Assembly (NCBI GenBank): GCA_024760905.1
Contig: CM045732.1
Span: forward strand, 51,917,996-51,981,995
DNA length: 64,000 nucleotides
Origin: Plotosus lineatus
Lineage: Eukaryota > Chordata > Actinopteri > Siluriformes > Plotosidae
Direction of reading: 5' to 3'
The notes beneath the pieces were generated by a model. The model was not told the origin of the DNA. It saw only the letters and a program-made list of their open reading frames with translations, and ran no database searches. A program made the position numbers and the translations under genes. Each line of letters opens with the position of its first letter. Position 1 is the stretch's first letter. Of this stretch, positions 11,225 through 24,456 are shown one piece after another.

Positions 11225-11588
11225 TTCTTCTTCTTCTTCTTTTCCTTTCGGCTTTTCCCTTCAGGGGTCGCCACAGCGAATCATCTGCCTCCATCTCACC
11301 CTATCCTCTGCATCTTTTTCTCTTACACCAACTGCCTTCATGTCCTCCTTCACCACATCCATGAATCGTCTCTTTGGTCTTCCTCGAGGCCTTCTGCCTG
11401 GTAGTTCCAACCTCAGCATCCTACTACCAATATACTCACTATCCTTCCTCTGTACATGTCCAAACCATCTCAATCTAGCCTCTCTGACTTTGTCTCCAAA
11501 ACGTCTTACATGTGCTGTCCCTCTGATGTGCTCATTCCTGATCCTATCCATCCTCGTTACTCCCAAGGAGAACCTCAACATTTTCATA
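11225..11588 (-). mobile_element. RTE-X-like LINE 3' fragment
   Basis: Begins with the LINE 3' terminus in reverse (TTC repeats, then tttcctttcggcttttccc and aggggtcgccacagcgaatc). Read on the minus strand it encodes the C-terminal end of the LINE protein: GVTRMDRIRNEHIRGTAHV, then RLRWFGHVQRKDSEYIGSR and PGRRPRGRPKRRFMDVVKED, ending in RCGDP. The frame is open over about 110 codons, but the copy is 5'-truncated. The near full-length relative lies at 57912. Confidence 0.9.
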
Positions 11589-11649
11589 ATAATCAAAAAA
11601 TATGACATTTTCTGGTTTGTGAATCAGTGTATGTGATTCTGAACACGTG

Positions 11650-11972
11650 ACGGTGGTGTAGTGGTTAACACGTCTGCCTCACTGCAAGAAGGCCTTGGAT
11701 TAATTCTTAGCTCAGGTGTCTCTGTGTGGAAATTGCATGTTCTCTCCATACTTGCGTGGGTTCTTTTGCACTGTCCAAAAACATGCACAGTAGGTCAATT
11801 GGCTGTTTCAAATCTCCCCTAGGTGCAAGTGCGATTGTGTGTTAGCCCTGCGATGGCCTGGTGAGTTGTCCATTGTATACCCTAGAGTTGGCTGAAATTG
11901 GATCCAGCCTTCCTGTCATCTTAATGAGGATTAAGCGTCTTAGAAAATGAGTGAATGAATGATTAATTATAC
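11650..11972 (+). mobile_element. SINE family A with L2-like tail
   Basis: Head cggtggtgtagtggttaaca, cassette tctctgtgtggaaattgcatg, tail gcgatggcctggtgag and aggattaagcgtcttagaaa, ending in (TGAA)n. Complete in order but diverged. Confidence 0.85.
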
Positions 11973-12162
11973 CTTCTCCGTCTATAACTGTGTAATAATG
12001 AATTCATGCAATTTATTATTGAACATTTAATATTTTTCAAAAGATATGAATTGAATCTAATTTAGTGTTTACACATATATACAAGTTTGTCCATGCATAG
12101 AATGGGTACATTTGATTGTCACTTATTAATCTTTATTTTAAAACAAAATAACTTTTACGGAA

Positions 12163-12382
12163 GGGGCAATGTTGGCCTGGTGGTAAGGTGCTGGATCACT
12201 GATCCCAAGGTTGGGGGTTTGAGGCCCACTCTCAACAGGTTGCCACTGCTCCCCCCATGCAGGGTTATCAATGGCTGACCATGGTGAAAGATATGCAAAA
12301 GAACCGTCGTCGGTTGAGATGGGCGCAAGCCCGCGCCCGACCCTAATTAGGATTAAGCGTTTCAGAGAATTAATGAATTAAC
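12163..12382 (+). mobile_element. SINE family B, internally deleted, L2-like tail
   Basis: Head ggggcaatgttggcctggtg with the B-box-like gggggtttgaggccc, a shortened body, and the L2-like end (gatgggcgcaagcc, ccctaattaggattaagcg). About 120 bp of body are missing compared with the copy at 40878. Confidence 0.8.
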
Positions 12383-12446
12383 TTTTATGTTAATAATTCA
12401 ATTTCAGCAGTTTATATTTGTATTTGTTTGTAATGCATAAGAGAGT

Positions 12447-12484
12447 ACTGTACTGTACTGTACTGTACTGTACTGTACTGGACT
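12447..12484. repeat. (TACTG)n pentanucleotide microsatellite
   Basis: Seven consecutive GTACT/TACTG units, the last one followed by a variant gactg. Confidence 0.9.
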
Positions 12485-12809
12485 GTAAACGACCCAGCAC
12501 GTGACTTTTACAGAACATACACAATATAACATAAACATTGTCCTTTCGGGTAGTGAAGTATATTTACATATCACCATGTAATTTGGTTGAAGCTCTGAAT
12601 AGATGCAACTTAATTTGTTTAATTTCCAATGCACAACACGTTCAACTAATTGAATGAAGAATTCACTAGAAATCAGTGCTAGCTGCTAGTCTAAGCTTGT
12701 TGCCTGACAATGCCCCGTGTCTTTGCTGGGTGTTCATCAGAATGACTGCGAAGTTAGAATTGATTCTTATTTTGTTTTGTCAGTGTTAAGGAAAATTCTG
12801 CAGACACAT

Positions 12810-13500
12810 TTCATTCATTTTCGGAACCACTTAATCATAATTAAAGTTGCAGGGAGGCTGGTGCCTATCTCAGCCCAGTCCGGGAGAAGGATGAGTTACA
12901 CATTGGACAGCTTGCAAGGCCATCGCAGAGCCAACATGCACACAACCATTCATATTCACACTCCCACCTAGGGGAGATTCGGAACAGCCAATTAGCCGAC
13001 TGTGCATGTTTTTGGATTGTGGTAGGAAACCAGAGTACCCAGAGGAAACCCATGCAAACACGGGGAGAACATCTCCGCACGGAAACACCCAGGCTGGGAT
13101 TAAACTCAGGCTTTTTTGCTGTGAGGTGGACGTGCTAACCAATGTTCCCTCTAATTTTTCATGTGTCTGGGCATACACACAAGCCCTGTGAGCACACTGA
13201 GGACACTGCATGACGTGTATGGGCGGGGCACATATGCAAGCGTAAGTGAACTATATCGTATCATTGACTGGACATCTATCACTCACTGAGTTACATTGCA
13301 AAATGGTATAGAAAACAATATTATTGGTCTAATTACTTAGATTAGGTCTAGTATTATATATTAATTTGTATGTTTCTGTTGAATTTTATTTCATGCGCTG
13401 TGTAGATTTTCTTGTTCGCTGAGAATGTGCAAGCAGTGCGCGATTGCACAAGTACACAGCTTAGAGGGAACATTGGTGCTAACCACTATGCCACCAGACC
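12810..13500 (-). mobile_element. SINE family A split by a hAT insertion
   Basis: Minus-strand SINE: L2-like tail (tcattcattttcggaaccac), cassette (acccagaggaaacccatgc), head (gctgtgaggtggacgtgctaac). The head is broken at 13139 by a hAT-type MITE and resumes at 13484 with cactatgccacc. The SINE is therefore older than the MITE. Confidence 0.85.
13140..13475. mobile_element. hAT MITE with 8-bp target-site duplication
   Basis: A 336-bp element with a perfect 15-bp terminal inverted repeat, caatgttccctctaa at the left and ttagagggaacattg at the right. It is flanked by an exact 8-bp duplication, gtgctaac, at 13132-13139 and 13476-13483. An 8-bp duplication and CA.TG-type ends are the signature of hAT transposons. 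There is no transposase ORF, so it must have moved by a trans-acting enzyme. Confidence 0.95.
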
Positions 13501-13593
13501 ACTGCTGAACCATTTATAGTGGAAAATAATTTAATTGTAAATGTATCAGGAGGATTAAAAATAAATTGCCAATTGTAGTTAAAGAAAATACAG

Positions 13594-13900
13594 CAGTGGT
13601 CCCCAACCCCTGGGCCGCGGACCGGTCCCGGTCCGTGGATCAGTTGGTACCGGGCCGCACAAGAAATAATTATTTATTTCGGTTTTATTAACAAACTGAA
13701 CCAAATAGTACGGGATATGTGTAGCCTGGTAAAACTTGTAATAATTTGGTGCATGAACATGAAATACACAAACAATGAAAAATACAATAGTTTTTCTCCA
13801 ATGATGTGAATTCCAGTAAATTGCTGCAAGTTTTCAGCAAATAGATTTTAAAATCCAGAGCAGCAGTTGTAGCTTGATGGATGCCTTGCTTGGTTTTTCT
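13594..13900 (+). mobile_element. hAT-like element, left end only
   Basis: Begins cagtggtccccaacccctgg and ccgcggaccgg, then ggtaccgggccgcac and an AT-rich stretch. This is the left end of a fish hAT family also seen at 52594. No matching right terminus (ggggaccactg) was found downstream, so the right boundary is a guess. Confidence 0.6.
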
Positions 13901-14871
13901 ACAAGTGGAGATTATCCTAGTGGTGGAGCACTGAAGTAGGGACAGCGAGGGAATATGTATATGGTGGGGGTTAAAACTCGATTGAAATGTGAACCATACA
14001 AAGGGAGATGATTGTGCAGACGGGTCGCATAATCGGCTGCTTCTGGTCCCTGCTCCAGCCGCGCTGTATTTTTCTTGGCATGATTCAGCCAGTAGTAGTG
14101 AGCAGTTAGTTTTATGAAATGCATAGCCTATGGGCTGCGAGAATGCTAATGCTAGGCTGCTGAGAGCCGCTGAGATTTAAGGCTTACTTTACTGTCCACT
14201 TGTGCAAGATATTTATGCTTTAAATCCTGGTCCTTCCCCGTGTAAACAGCAAAATACGCATGTCCACACAGTGCAGGGAAGCAGTATAAATGCACTGCGG
14301 TATTATTCCAGGATTAGCAGCTTACTTATATTTCAGAAGTTCCAGAATTGATGATTTTACTGCTTGGAAAAAATTTTCAGCTAAAATGTTTCTCCTTCAA
14401 ATAAGGTATTTCCTTCTTTTAGTTCTGCATGGCTTGCTTTGGCAAGATCCAGGTGATTACAGCAAATTTCTTTTTTTTCCCCCCAATCTGCGTACTTGAT
14501 GAGTGGTCCTCGCAGACACATTTGTCATGTGTTGAACTTCTTTCCTTCCTTTCAGAACTCTTGTCTCATAAGAGAAATGCTTGTGATTGCCTCAACTGCC
14601 TTTTTTCCCGGGTTGAAAGCATTTTTGGCTTTGTGAGCACCATCTGTGAAACAGATCCTTCCACTGAAGTTCTGATAGTGTTTCATGCCATTTGTTGCAA
14701 AGTACTAATTTAGTTTTAATGTAACTATAACATTTAAACCCTCTCTTGAAGTCTAGTTAATAAATATTCCAAATTAGTACTCATTTGCACTTGTCTCTCA
14801 TAGTTAGTCCATGGATTCCAACAGAGTATTATCCAGATTCCATCAGATTTGGAAAGCTTGCATTACTCACT
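13901..14871. other. No gene recognised
   Basis: Contains ORFs of 70-94 codons on both strands without recognisable domains. Some of it may belong to the interior of the hAT-like element that begins at 13594. Confidence 0.4.
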
Positions 14872-15105
14872 CTCGTTCATTTGACGAATTAATTCTATTA
14901 GGTCTGCAGGGAAGCAGGAGCCTATTGGGCAAAAGAGGGGCACACCCTGAACAGCTCACCAGACCATTACATGGCGGCCAACACATACAACTATTCACAC
15001 TTGCATACATACCTGGTGCTACTTGGAACAGCCAATCAGCCTAATATGCATGTTCATTGACTGTAGGAGGAAACCAGAGTACCTGGAGAAAACCCTTATG
15101 AATTT
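14872..15105 (-). mobile_element. SINE family A, degenerate
   Basis: Minus-strand copy: tail remnant (gcagggaagcaggagcct, cacaccctgaacagctcacc), cassette (aggaggaaaccagagtacc, agaaaaccctta). The head is missing. Confidence 0.7.
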
Positions 15106-15199
15106 GTTATTGCTAAGACTGGTAAACATGTATGCAAAACAGGAAATGTATATAGAATATTATTTCCACTTGAATTAAGTACTGGCATGAAATTCTGGC

Positions 15200-15532
15200 A
15201 TTCATTCATTCATTTTTTGTACCGCTTAATGCCAATTAGGGTCGCGGGGAAGCTGACACCCATCTCAGCCGACTCTGGGTGAGGGCAGAGTACACCCTGG
15301 ACAGCTCACCAGGCCATTACAGGGTAGAAACACACTGCTATGCAGAATACTCTTGACGAAAGTCAGCAATGGTTCTTTTACAGCCTCTCGCCATAGACAG
15401 TGAGATACATGGCCGGCCTTTGATAACCCAGTTAGCTGCACTGGAGGGACAGTGACAACCCGTTGACAGTGAGGCTTGAACCCCTGTCCTTGGGATCAGT
15501 GATACAGAACCTTACCACCAGGCCACCACTGC
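15200..15532 (-). mobile_element. SINE family B with L2-like tail
   Basis: Minus-strand copy with the (ATTC)n end, L2-like tail (accgcttaatgccaattagg), body (cgaaagtcagcaatggttct, taacccagttagctgcactg) and head (aggccaccactgc). Nearly full length. Confidence 0.85.
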
Positions 15533-15654
15533 AAAATGTTGGTATTTGGAATCTGAACAACTACCCATATGATCCCTCAGCATAGAATTGTGGTATACAT
15601 AGGAGAAATTATAAAGGAACAGTTAATACATTATTATCACACCATTTCAGAGCC

Positions 15655-16200
15655 ATAACATGAAGAGGACCCAAAAGGTCATTGCCATTTGACAAAGCTT
15701 TGATGGCTTTCTGTGTCTTGTTGAGTGATGGTATGTCAGCAAGCGCTGCCACAATGGGCTTCTGTACAATCTCCTCAATGGCGTCCAGGTCAATGGCTGA
15801 CTGCCGATTTAGCAGGATGCTGAAGTTCTCTGCCCACCTCTCCTTGGTAAGGTTTTAATCAGTCAGGAGTGTGTTTTCATCAGCAGTTAACAGTGCTGCT
15901 GTTCTACTCAAGTAAGGGTAGACAAACGTCTTGGCTTTCCTGTGGCTTCTAGAAGTGGCATGGCAGCGCTCAGTCCACCAGCTGCTGCTGCACTGCCATG
16001 GAAAACATGTGGAGTGAAGTGCGAGACAGCTCATGCCAACAGGAGGTGCCCAAGACCACTGGGGAAGTGCAGGGTTTGGGGCAAGGCACAGCCAGAGGAA
16101 AGCCTTGTACTGATATCTCGCACAGGAAGGATGCATTTGAAATGTCTGCATGTTAGTACTAGATGTAAATCCCTGTGGCCATGTGTCAGGGGTTAGCACG
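15655..16200 (-). pseudogene. Non-LTR retrotransposon fragment, RT-proximal
   Basis: On the minus strand the sequence encodes SRTAALLTADENTLLTD and then, after a small disruption at about 15856, KERWAENFSILLNRQSAID and a segment with IPSLNKTQKAIKALSNG. This is the linker just before the reverse transcriptase in an I/R-like LINE family found in fish and invertebrates (drWaehFs.LLNRps pattern). It differs from the Rex3 and RTE-X copies. The GC-rich block at 16385-16560 may be its more 5' part, but I could not confirm that. Confidence 0.6.
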
Positions 16201-18320
16201 CTCTTCTGCTAGTCTTCTCTTTTGAAACCAGCTGTAGTCCTCTATTCATGGGCTCTGGGAGTTTGTTGTGGTTTTGCTTTGCTTCCTGTGCAAAACCTTC
16301 ATCAGTCAATATAACGCTGCAGAATAAGCTTTCCTACTGCTTTAGCACACATCTGTGAATCTCTGTCGAGAGATCACCGTCAAGAACCGGGTCCGTTTGC
16401 GAATCGCATCTTCGGGAGTGCCTTGAACCCGCCCGTTAGTTCCTGGAGGTTAAAGTCTTTATCTCGAGAGCCATCGGAGGGGTGCCATCGGGTTTATAGG
16501 CGAGAGCGTTGGGCTGAGCTAGGAGGGCAAAGTCCGGTCGATCTCTCCCAGGCCTAGAGCACCCACTGGCGCTAGTGTTGTGTATGGTCCAAGAGATTAG
16601 TACAGATCCATTTAGTTGTACAGAATCATCTCAACAAGCAGCTTTGAGCACTGCTTGTCTGGAATTCAGTCGCTTTGTTCCTCTAAACTTCATGCCAGGA
16701 AGAAGGTCCAAACAGTGGAGCCATTGTTGATGCATGCTTGCTCGTCCATGGTCTCCAGCACTGCCACAGGCTTAGACACCATGGCCAAAGTATAAGATTC
16801 ACATTCATCTGTAGATGATGAGATTCAAGCACTGCTGATTAGTCCAGTAGTCTACTTCAAATGGAGTTATATAAGCAAGAAGAGTGGCTGAAAATTTTTC
16901 ACAAGGGCGCTTGAGTACAGTGGCTTGTTTTTGCTTTTATATGAATTGACCATTTGTTTAGCTTTTGAAAGTAGTTTTGCAATTTATTTCGTGCTTACCA
17001 AACCAAGATTCTTTGTGATGACACAGTTATGAAGAAGGCATACTCTTGCCACTTAATGCCTGGTATGTTTGACTAACTTTGGCATTGTTCACAATTAGGG
17101 AAGCAATTTTACATAAACATGCCATGCTGTAGGGTGAAGCGTGCCGGGTAGGAGCAAATCAAGACAACATTGTATGTACAACAGCGTCATAGCAGCTTAA
17201 TTATTCTTGCATTGTGAGTATTAAAACCCAAATAAATAACTTGCAACACATTTCCAAGGCTGACGTTGCTATGGGAACTACATTTTTTTGTGCATCAGCC
17301 AATGAGATTGGAAGTTCTTTGAATATTGCCAACTTAAGGTAAATTCCAATGCAACTATTTATCTTTGAAAATGAATGAATGAATGATAAAATAAATATAT
17401 TATGCCCTTTTTCTCACGTTCATCTGTTTCAAATAATGTAAATAAAAGTCTTTATTGAAATTTATTTTCCCCCAGAATAAATATTTTAAACATTCCAGTG
17501 TGATGAAAAGGAAACTCCTGTATCTAATCCAAGATAATCAGAGACATCCCAAATGTCCTTGAATGCCTTTGGCTGTGCCGTTATTATCATGTGATAGGTA
17601 CACCGGGTTATTCTTCCTGTCGATCTCCAGGACCATCAGAGAAATAATTATTTTATTGTTCTTGTTGTTGATATGCTCTGTGGTATGTTCTGCCCTGTCA
17701 TGCAGCTATTTGTGCTGTGGTCCATCAGGGGTAGGGGTGACTTGCCAGCACTTCTCACTGGCCCTGGCATTATGTATTGTTTGCCATGCATTGTGTGCAG
17801 GGTCCCAGCAGGGAAACAGCTGTGGCTGATGGACTTTCCAGACCTGTGTGCAGGCAGTGTGACATGTTCTGTCCGTAGCCTTCATCATGTGCCAACTTTC
17901 ATCATAGACTGACCCTTACATTCCTGTCTCTAAATCTTTTCCTCCCTATAAGCATTAAATCCTTCATTTCAAACGTCTGTCATAGCGCATGAAACAGCCG
18001 GCGAGAAGACAAAGTAAGTAGATACATTACCTAATTTGGTCCAGTTTTGAAAAAGATATAACTAAAGGTTGGGAGATTTTAGGAACACTTGGAATGATAA
18101 GGGATGATATGAGTTGTGCACTTTCTGCTTACATACACATCGATGCACACCTTGAATATTTTCCTCAAAACTTATAATCTGACCCTTTTTCATACTCTAT
18201 TTGCAATTATTTCAGTTTACGCTGTGTTTGTAGCTTATCTTACTCGCATTGATGTCCATTCAGTGTATGTGATGTATAAGTAATGAAGGTTCTTTATTAT
18301 GTATGTTGTGTTTTTAGGGG
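16201..18320. other. No gene recognised
   Basis: Includes a GC-rich block at 16385-16560 of unknown origin, possibly LINE-derived, then AT-rich DNA. At 17261-17303 there is a TGACG, an X-box-like gttgctatgggaac and a CCAAT (see findings). ORFs at 17563-17912 are leucine/cysteine-rich without family features. Confidence 0.4.
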
Positions 18321-18530
18321 TTATCACTCTCGTTTTATAGCAGGAGCGTCCTGGGTTTGAGCTCCATGGCCAAAGAGTTTCTCTGTGGAATTTGTACGTA
18401 CTCCATGTGCTTGCATGAATTTCCTCTGAGCACTCTGGTCTCTTTTCATTGTCTAAAGACAAGCACAGCTGGCTATTCCAAATCGCTACTAGGTATGAAT
18501 GTGAGTGTAAATGCATGTTTGTCCCAGCAA
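18321..18530 (+). mobile_element. SINE family A fragment
   Basis: Cassette segments tttctctgtggaatttg, gcatgaatttcctctgagca and aaatcgctactaggtatgaa are present in order. The head is degenerate and the L2-like tail is missing. Confidence 0.65.
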
Positions 18531-18936
18531 GCATATTATGAAGATAAAAACATCCAACAGAAGCCCGGAAAGTGGCCCAAGGGTGCTAAATGGGAAGTGA
18601 GAAAAAAAACGATGTCCTGTGTGATTTGGAATAGCCAGCAGCTACTGTTCCTAAATTTTCCCTCGGGCAACAACAAAGTAAAATACAGTAATCCATTTGA
18701 GAGATCTCATTAGAGATGCTACAGTTTTAAAGTGGTGAAACCTCTGAAATTATATGGATAAATAGTTAAATTTTTTTAATACTCTGAACAAATATGATTG
18801 AAAACATCATTTTTACAAGTCCTGAAAAGTAGATTAAAAAACAGTGAAACAACTGAGAAAAAATTATTGTACTTAGTTATTTATTCACTCATCAAAAGTA
18901 TCCAATATTACATATTTTGAGCAGCAAAAGTACATG

Positions 18937-19189
18937 CCCCCAGTGCAGCTAACTGGGTTATCAAAGGTCGGCCACGTCTCTCATGGTCTATGGTGTGAGG
19001 CTGTAAAAGAACCATTGCTGACTTTCGACGAGAATAGCTGCAAAGCTGTTGGCGTGTTTCCACCCTGCGATGGCCTGGCGAGCTGTCCAGGGTGTACTCT
19101 GCCCTCACCCTGACTTGGCTGGGATGGGCGCCAGCCTGCCCGCGGCCCTAATTAGGATTAAGCACTGACAGAAAATGAACTGAACTGAA
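18937..19189 (+). mobile_element. SINE family B, 5'-truncated, with 12-bp TSD
   Basis: Begins within the body (cccccagtgcagctaactgg) and runs through the L2-like tail to gaaaatgaactgaa. It is flanked by an exact duplication, caaaagtacatg, at 18925-18936 and 19190-19201. The 5' truncation plus target-site duplication indicates incomplete target-primed reverse transcription. Confidence 0.93.
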
Positions 19190-19842
19190 CAAAAGTACAT
19201 GAACGTTTGCATTCAGGCCCCTTATACAAAAATAACTGTAACTACATGTTTGTGGTAACTGTTGTCCAGTCCTGTTCATCAGCTTCGGAATATGTTCTGC
19301 TCATCACCTACAGAACAACATCACTAAATATGAGTTGTCTAGTTATAACCAAAACCTCTGCACTGGAAGAAAAGATGTCATATTATAGTATCTCAGCACG
19401 CTGCTCTAGTTCAGTAAACACGATGCAATATTTGTTCTGTACTGAACTGTATGTTCTGTACGCTAGCAAATAGTACATAAAAAAGTCCCACTTTACACAT
19501 GACTCAATGTATCTACAGTAAGGAGCATTCAATTATAAATATCACTTGACGTAACTTTTGTGTCTTAAATTATGGTGCATGATGTTTGATGATTCTGAGC
19601 TACTGTATTATGTACACTGACAAATTTCTTAAGAATTTCAACCGGAAACCCCAACACAGCTCTGACTGTTATTTCCTATTATTAGGTTGTAAGTATGACT
19701 CAGAGTAGTTCTCGAACATCATATTATTTAGTATATTTTATTCTCTGAATATTAAAATCACTTTGTTATTATTATTATTATTATTATTTACAACAATTCC
19801 TACACCTTATAGCATAAAAATTAAAGAATTATAGCATTATTA

Positions 19843-19868
19843 CAAGGGCGTAGGCTGGTCTGACCGTG

Positions 19869-19914
<46 letters not shown>

Positions 19915-20999
19915 ACATCTTGGTTGACCGGAACACGAGTCCCAGGGGCTATAGGCCTAAACCTTAAAGGATTGTAGACAAACACAAGAGCAATTTGAAC
20001 ACCAGACTGTTTTAATTATCTACATAATTTGGGTCATAATTAAAATTGGCGGAGAGGTCTTATAAATGATGTTATACAGTTATACAACACTAATGAATCT
20101 CAATGCACAAGTTACACTACACACTACAGTTTAACAAAGATGTATTTACAGTTCAATTACAAAAACAATGAAATCTATTTTACAACATTTGCACTTTATA
20201 AACACTTTCACATAATCTTTCACATAATTTTAGCAATTTAATAAGTTATTTTACGAAGCACTTTGGGGAACCAGGTACACCCGTGGGTAGAATTATACAC
20301 TTTAAAAAATTGGCTGTCAATACAGGGGTGAACTGCAATCAATTATTATAGTTCAACCAAAAACGTTCTCAAATATATTTCAAACTACATCTGCAAGTAC
20401 ATATGCTAAATAAATTTACAAATTTAGCTAAAGTAATTTATCTATTCAAAGGCACAAACAAATATTAATACATATTTACAGCACAAAGACAAAGTATTAA
20501 TTTTATAAAAGTACTGAGCATTAGGCTGCAGATACAGGCTGGATGGCTTATGATTATTTTAGCCATTCATTCTCTGTGCATCAATGTTTGTGTTCGAACA
20601 CACGTGCAGGAACTGGACGTGGTACAAACAAACTGTGCTTTATTCTCACACTCTCACTTTGTTTGATTGACAGTGTTCAGCTATTATTGCTTACTGATAT
20701 GTGAGGCGCTCCACCGAAACTAGGCACTTGTCATTGATTGTTGATTGGTCAGCTCGGTCTTGCACATGCGCAGTGCCCGTTACACGTTAACTTCCGGTGT
20801 CAGCTTCCGGTTTCCGGTTTACTGCATGCTGAATTTATCTCCGACTTTCTCTTCAATAACAGTCATTAAGTTTATTTATAAGATTGTGAATAGACATAAT
20901 TTCTTCTCCAGCGGAACTCAACTCCTGCTATGTGTGTGTGTTGGGGGGGGGGTTGCACGTGCACCCTGTGCACCCCCCCCCTCCCAGCCTACGCCCTTG
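19843..20999. mobile_element. TIR-bounded DNA element, non-autonomous
   Basis: A 1157-bp element with inverted ends caagggcgtaggctgg (left) and ccagcctacgcccttg (right), 16 bp, perfect. The flanks share tatta (19838-19842 and 21000-21004). It contains a GT array (about 19869-19912), an AT-rich interior, a GC-rich ETS/NRF1-like cluster (20743-20817) and a G/C homopolymer near the right end. Superfamily is uncertain; hAT-like is possible but a clean 8-bp duplication is absent. No transposase was seen. Confidence 0.75.
20743..20817. promoter_or_regulatory. Promoter-like motif cluster inside a transposon
   Basis: Within 75 bp: an inverted CCAAT box (gattgg, 20743-20748), an NRF1-like gcacatgcgcag (20762-20773) and three CTTCCGG/TTCCGG ETS-type sites (20790-20817). 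The first, aacttccggtg, matches the ETS consensus on the other strand. Such clusters are typical of TATA-less vertebrate promoters. It sits inside the TIR element at 19843-20999, so it may be a transposon promoter or chance. No transcript evidence is available. Confidence 0.35.
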
Positions 21000-21043
21000 T
21001 ATTAGATGAAACTTTAATTGTTTTACACATGGTTTTACCAGGA

Positions 21044-21560
21044 GCTGTGGTGGGCCGGTGGCAAAGTGCCGGATTACTGATACCAAAGTTAGATCAAACT
21101 CCACAATCAATGGGTTGTCACTGCTGTCCCCCCCAGTGTCACTGCTGTCCCCCCAGTGCAGGTAACTGAGTTATCAAAGGCTGGCCATGTCTCTCACTGT
21201 CTATGGTGAGAGGTTCATGTAAAAGAACTTTGCTGACTTTAAGAAAGAGTAGCTGCATAGCCGTCAGCATGTTTTTGCCCTGCGATGATCTCGTGAGCTG
21301 TCCAGGGTGTACTCTGCCCTCGCCAGACATTTACATTTACATTTACAGCATTTGGCAGATGCTCTTATCCAGAGCGACTTACAATTGTCATTTTTTTGTG
21401 TACAACTGAGCAATTAAGGATTAATGGCCTTGCTCAAGAGCCCAACAGTGGTGACAGTAGGGATTGAAACCATCGCCATAACCACTAAGCCACCACTCAC
21501 ACAAATCAGCTGAGATGGGCACCGACCTCTCCATGACCCTAATTAGGATTAAGAGGCCCA
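21044..21560 (+). mobile_element. SINE family B split by a family C SINE
   Basis: Diverged head (gtggtgggccggtggcaaag), body (gttatcaaaggctggccatg) and the start of the L2-like tail (ctgtccagggtgtactctgc) run to about 21325. After the inserted family C SINE the tail resumes at about 21506 (cagctgagatgggcaccg, ccctaattaggattaag) and ends in (AAAT)n. A short duplication of a cactgctgtcccccc segment lies in the body. Confidence 0.85.
21326..21505 (-). mobile_element. SINE family C inserted in a family B SINE
   Basis: Minus-strand copy: tail end attt(acattt)n, then acagcatttggcagatgctc and ttatccagagcgacttac, then the head (attgaaaccatcgcc, taaccactaagccacc). It interrupts the L2-like tail of the family B SINE at 21044-21560. 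Confidence 0.85.
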
Positions 21561-21569
21561 GAAAATAAA

Positions 21570-23100
<1,531 letters not shown>

Positions 23101-23460
23101 TACAGTATAATAGCACAGTGATTAACATCTTGTGGTGTGTTCCGGGTATGCACCTACAACAGGTGGTCCAAAAAGGTCAATTAGCAAGAGTGTCATAGTA
23201 CCCAAGGTTCATTGATGCATGTGGGGGGAAAAAGGGCTCATGATTATGGTGTCACATAAATATTTATTTAAATCAAGCATAAAATTCAATTTTGTTGAAA
23301 GGAGAAAAAATTTGTGATTTTAAAAGATCCCCAAAGTCAAGGATAGTTGTCCGATTTTCTGTCCAGTGACAACCAATAAGTCTGCTGTGTCAGAGTTGAT
23401 TCTGATTGGCTGTTATGTATCACTGACTTATATTATGATGATTACCAAAAAACCCCAATG

Positions 23461-23694
23461 ATACTCATTCATTCATTAATTTTATAAACCACGTAATCCC
23501 AATTAGGGTCACGGAGAGGCTGATACCCATCTCAGACCACTCTGGATGAGAGTGGTGTACACCCTGGACAGCTCAGCAGCCCAATGCAGGGCAAAAACAC
23601 ACTGACGGCGACCCTACTCTTTTTGAAAGAGGTAGGAGATATGTAAGTCATCATCAGTAAGTCAGTATCCAACCACCGTACCACTGCTGCCCCA
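23461..23694 (-). mobile_element. SINE family B, degenerate, L2-like tail
   Basis: Minus-strand copy: cattcattaattttataaacc tail start, tacaccctggacagctcagc, gggcaaaaacacactgacgg, and head remnant ccaccgtaccactgctgcc. About 100 bp of the body are missing. Confidence 0.75.
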
Positions 23695-24047
23695 GTAATA
23701 ATAAAAACAAACAAACAAACAAACAGGCAGACATCTATTTGGAATTCTGCTTTTAGGCAGTGCCTATATTAGTGACTTTATAGTCAGACCTTTCAAGCAG
23801 ACTATTCACTGAATATTTGTGCCTCGAACCATTTTGAGTGTGTACTTGATTGAATCATGTGAAAAAGCATAAAATATTCAAGATCAAGAGATTTAATGGA
23901 GAAAGGTACACTTTGTTAATAAGCAAGTTACACACAGGAAAACCATATCTTAATGTCATTTGATACGGCATCATGTATCAGAATTCACGAATGAGCTACA
24001 GTAGCTAAAGACCATGTCAGAAAATATTTTTTTCCAAGTGTTCTCAG

Positions 24048-24180
24048 TGTGGCCAGTGGTGTAGTGGTTAGGGTCCTGGGGTCAAAATCAAGAGATTGTG
24101 AATCTGAATCCCTGTTAGACCCTTACCATGCTTAGACCATTGGGCAAGGTCTCAACTACAAGTGTGCCTCTATCCACTGA
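24048..24180 (+). mobile_element. tRNA-headed SINE fragment (family C type)
   Basis: Head gtggtgtagtggttagggtc, then gattgtgaatctgaatccc and a tail remnant ccattgggcaaggtctcaac. Strongly diverged. Confidence 0.55.
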
Positions 24181-24456
24181 GTAGTATAAATGGGAACTTG
24201 TAAAAATACTGGGAGGGAAATCTACGATGGACCAATCCAGGAAAAGTTAAACTCCTTTTTGTGTCACGCTACAGAAGTCAGGGTAAGCTCATGCTCTGAT
24301 AGGATCAGGTGTAAAACCCAACAGACTTTTTTACTTTACAAGTGTTCCCAAGTTATTCATCCATCCATGAAGTCATTTATGTGAATGTGATAAAAGGAAG
24401 AATAAAATAAAGGTTTTAGAAACCAAATTTCAATTGCACAGTAAATCGTACACACG

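Noticed and set aside
16385..16560. GC-rich block as rRNA or a CpG-island promoter
   Set aside because: It does not match rRNA that I recognise and lies next to a LINE fragment, so a LINE origin is more likely, though not shown.
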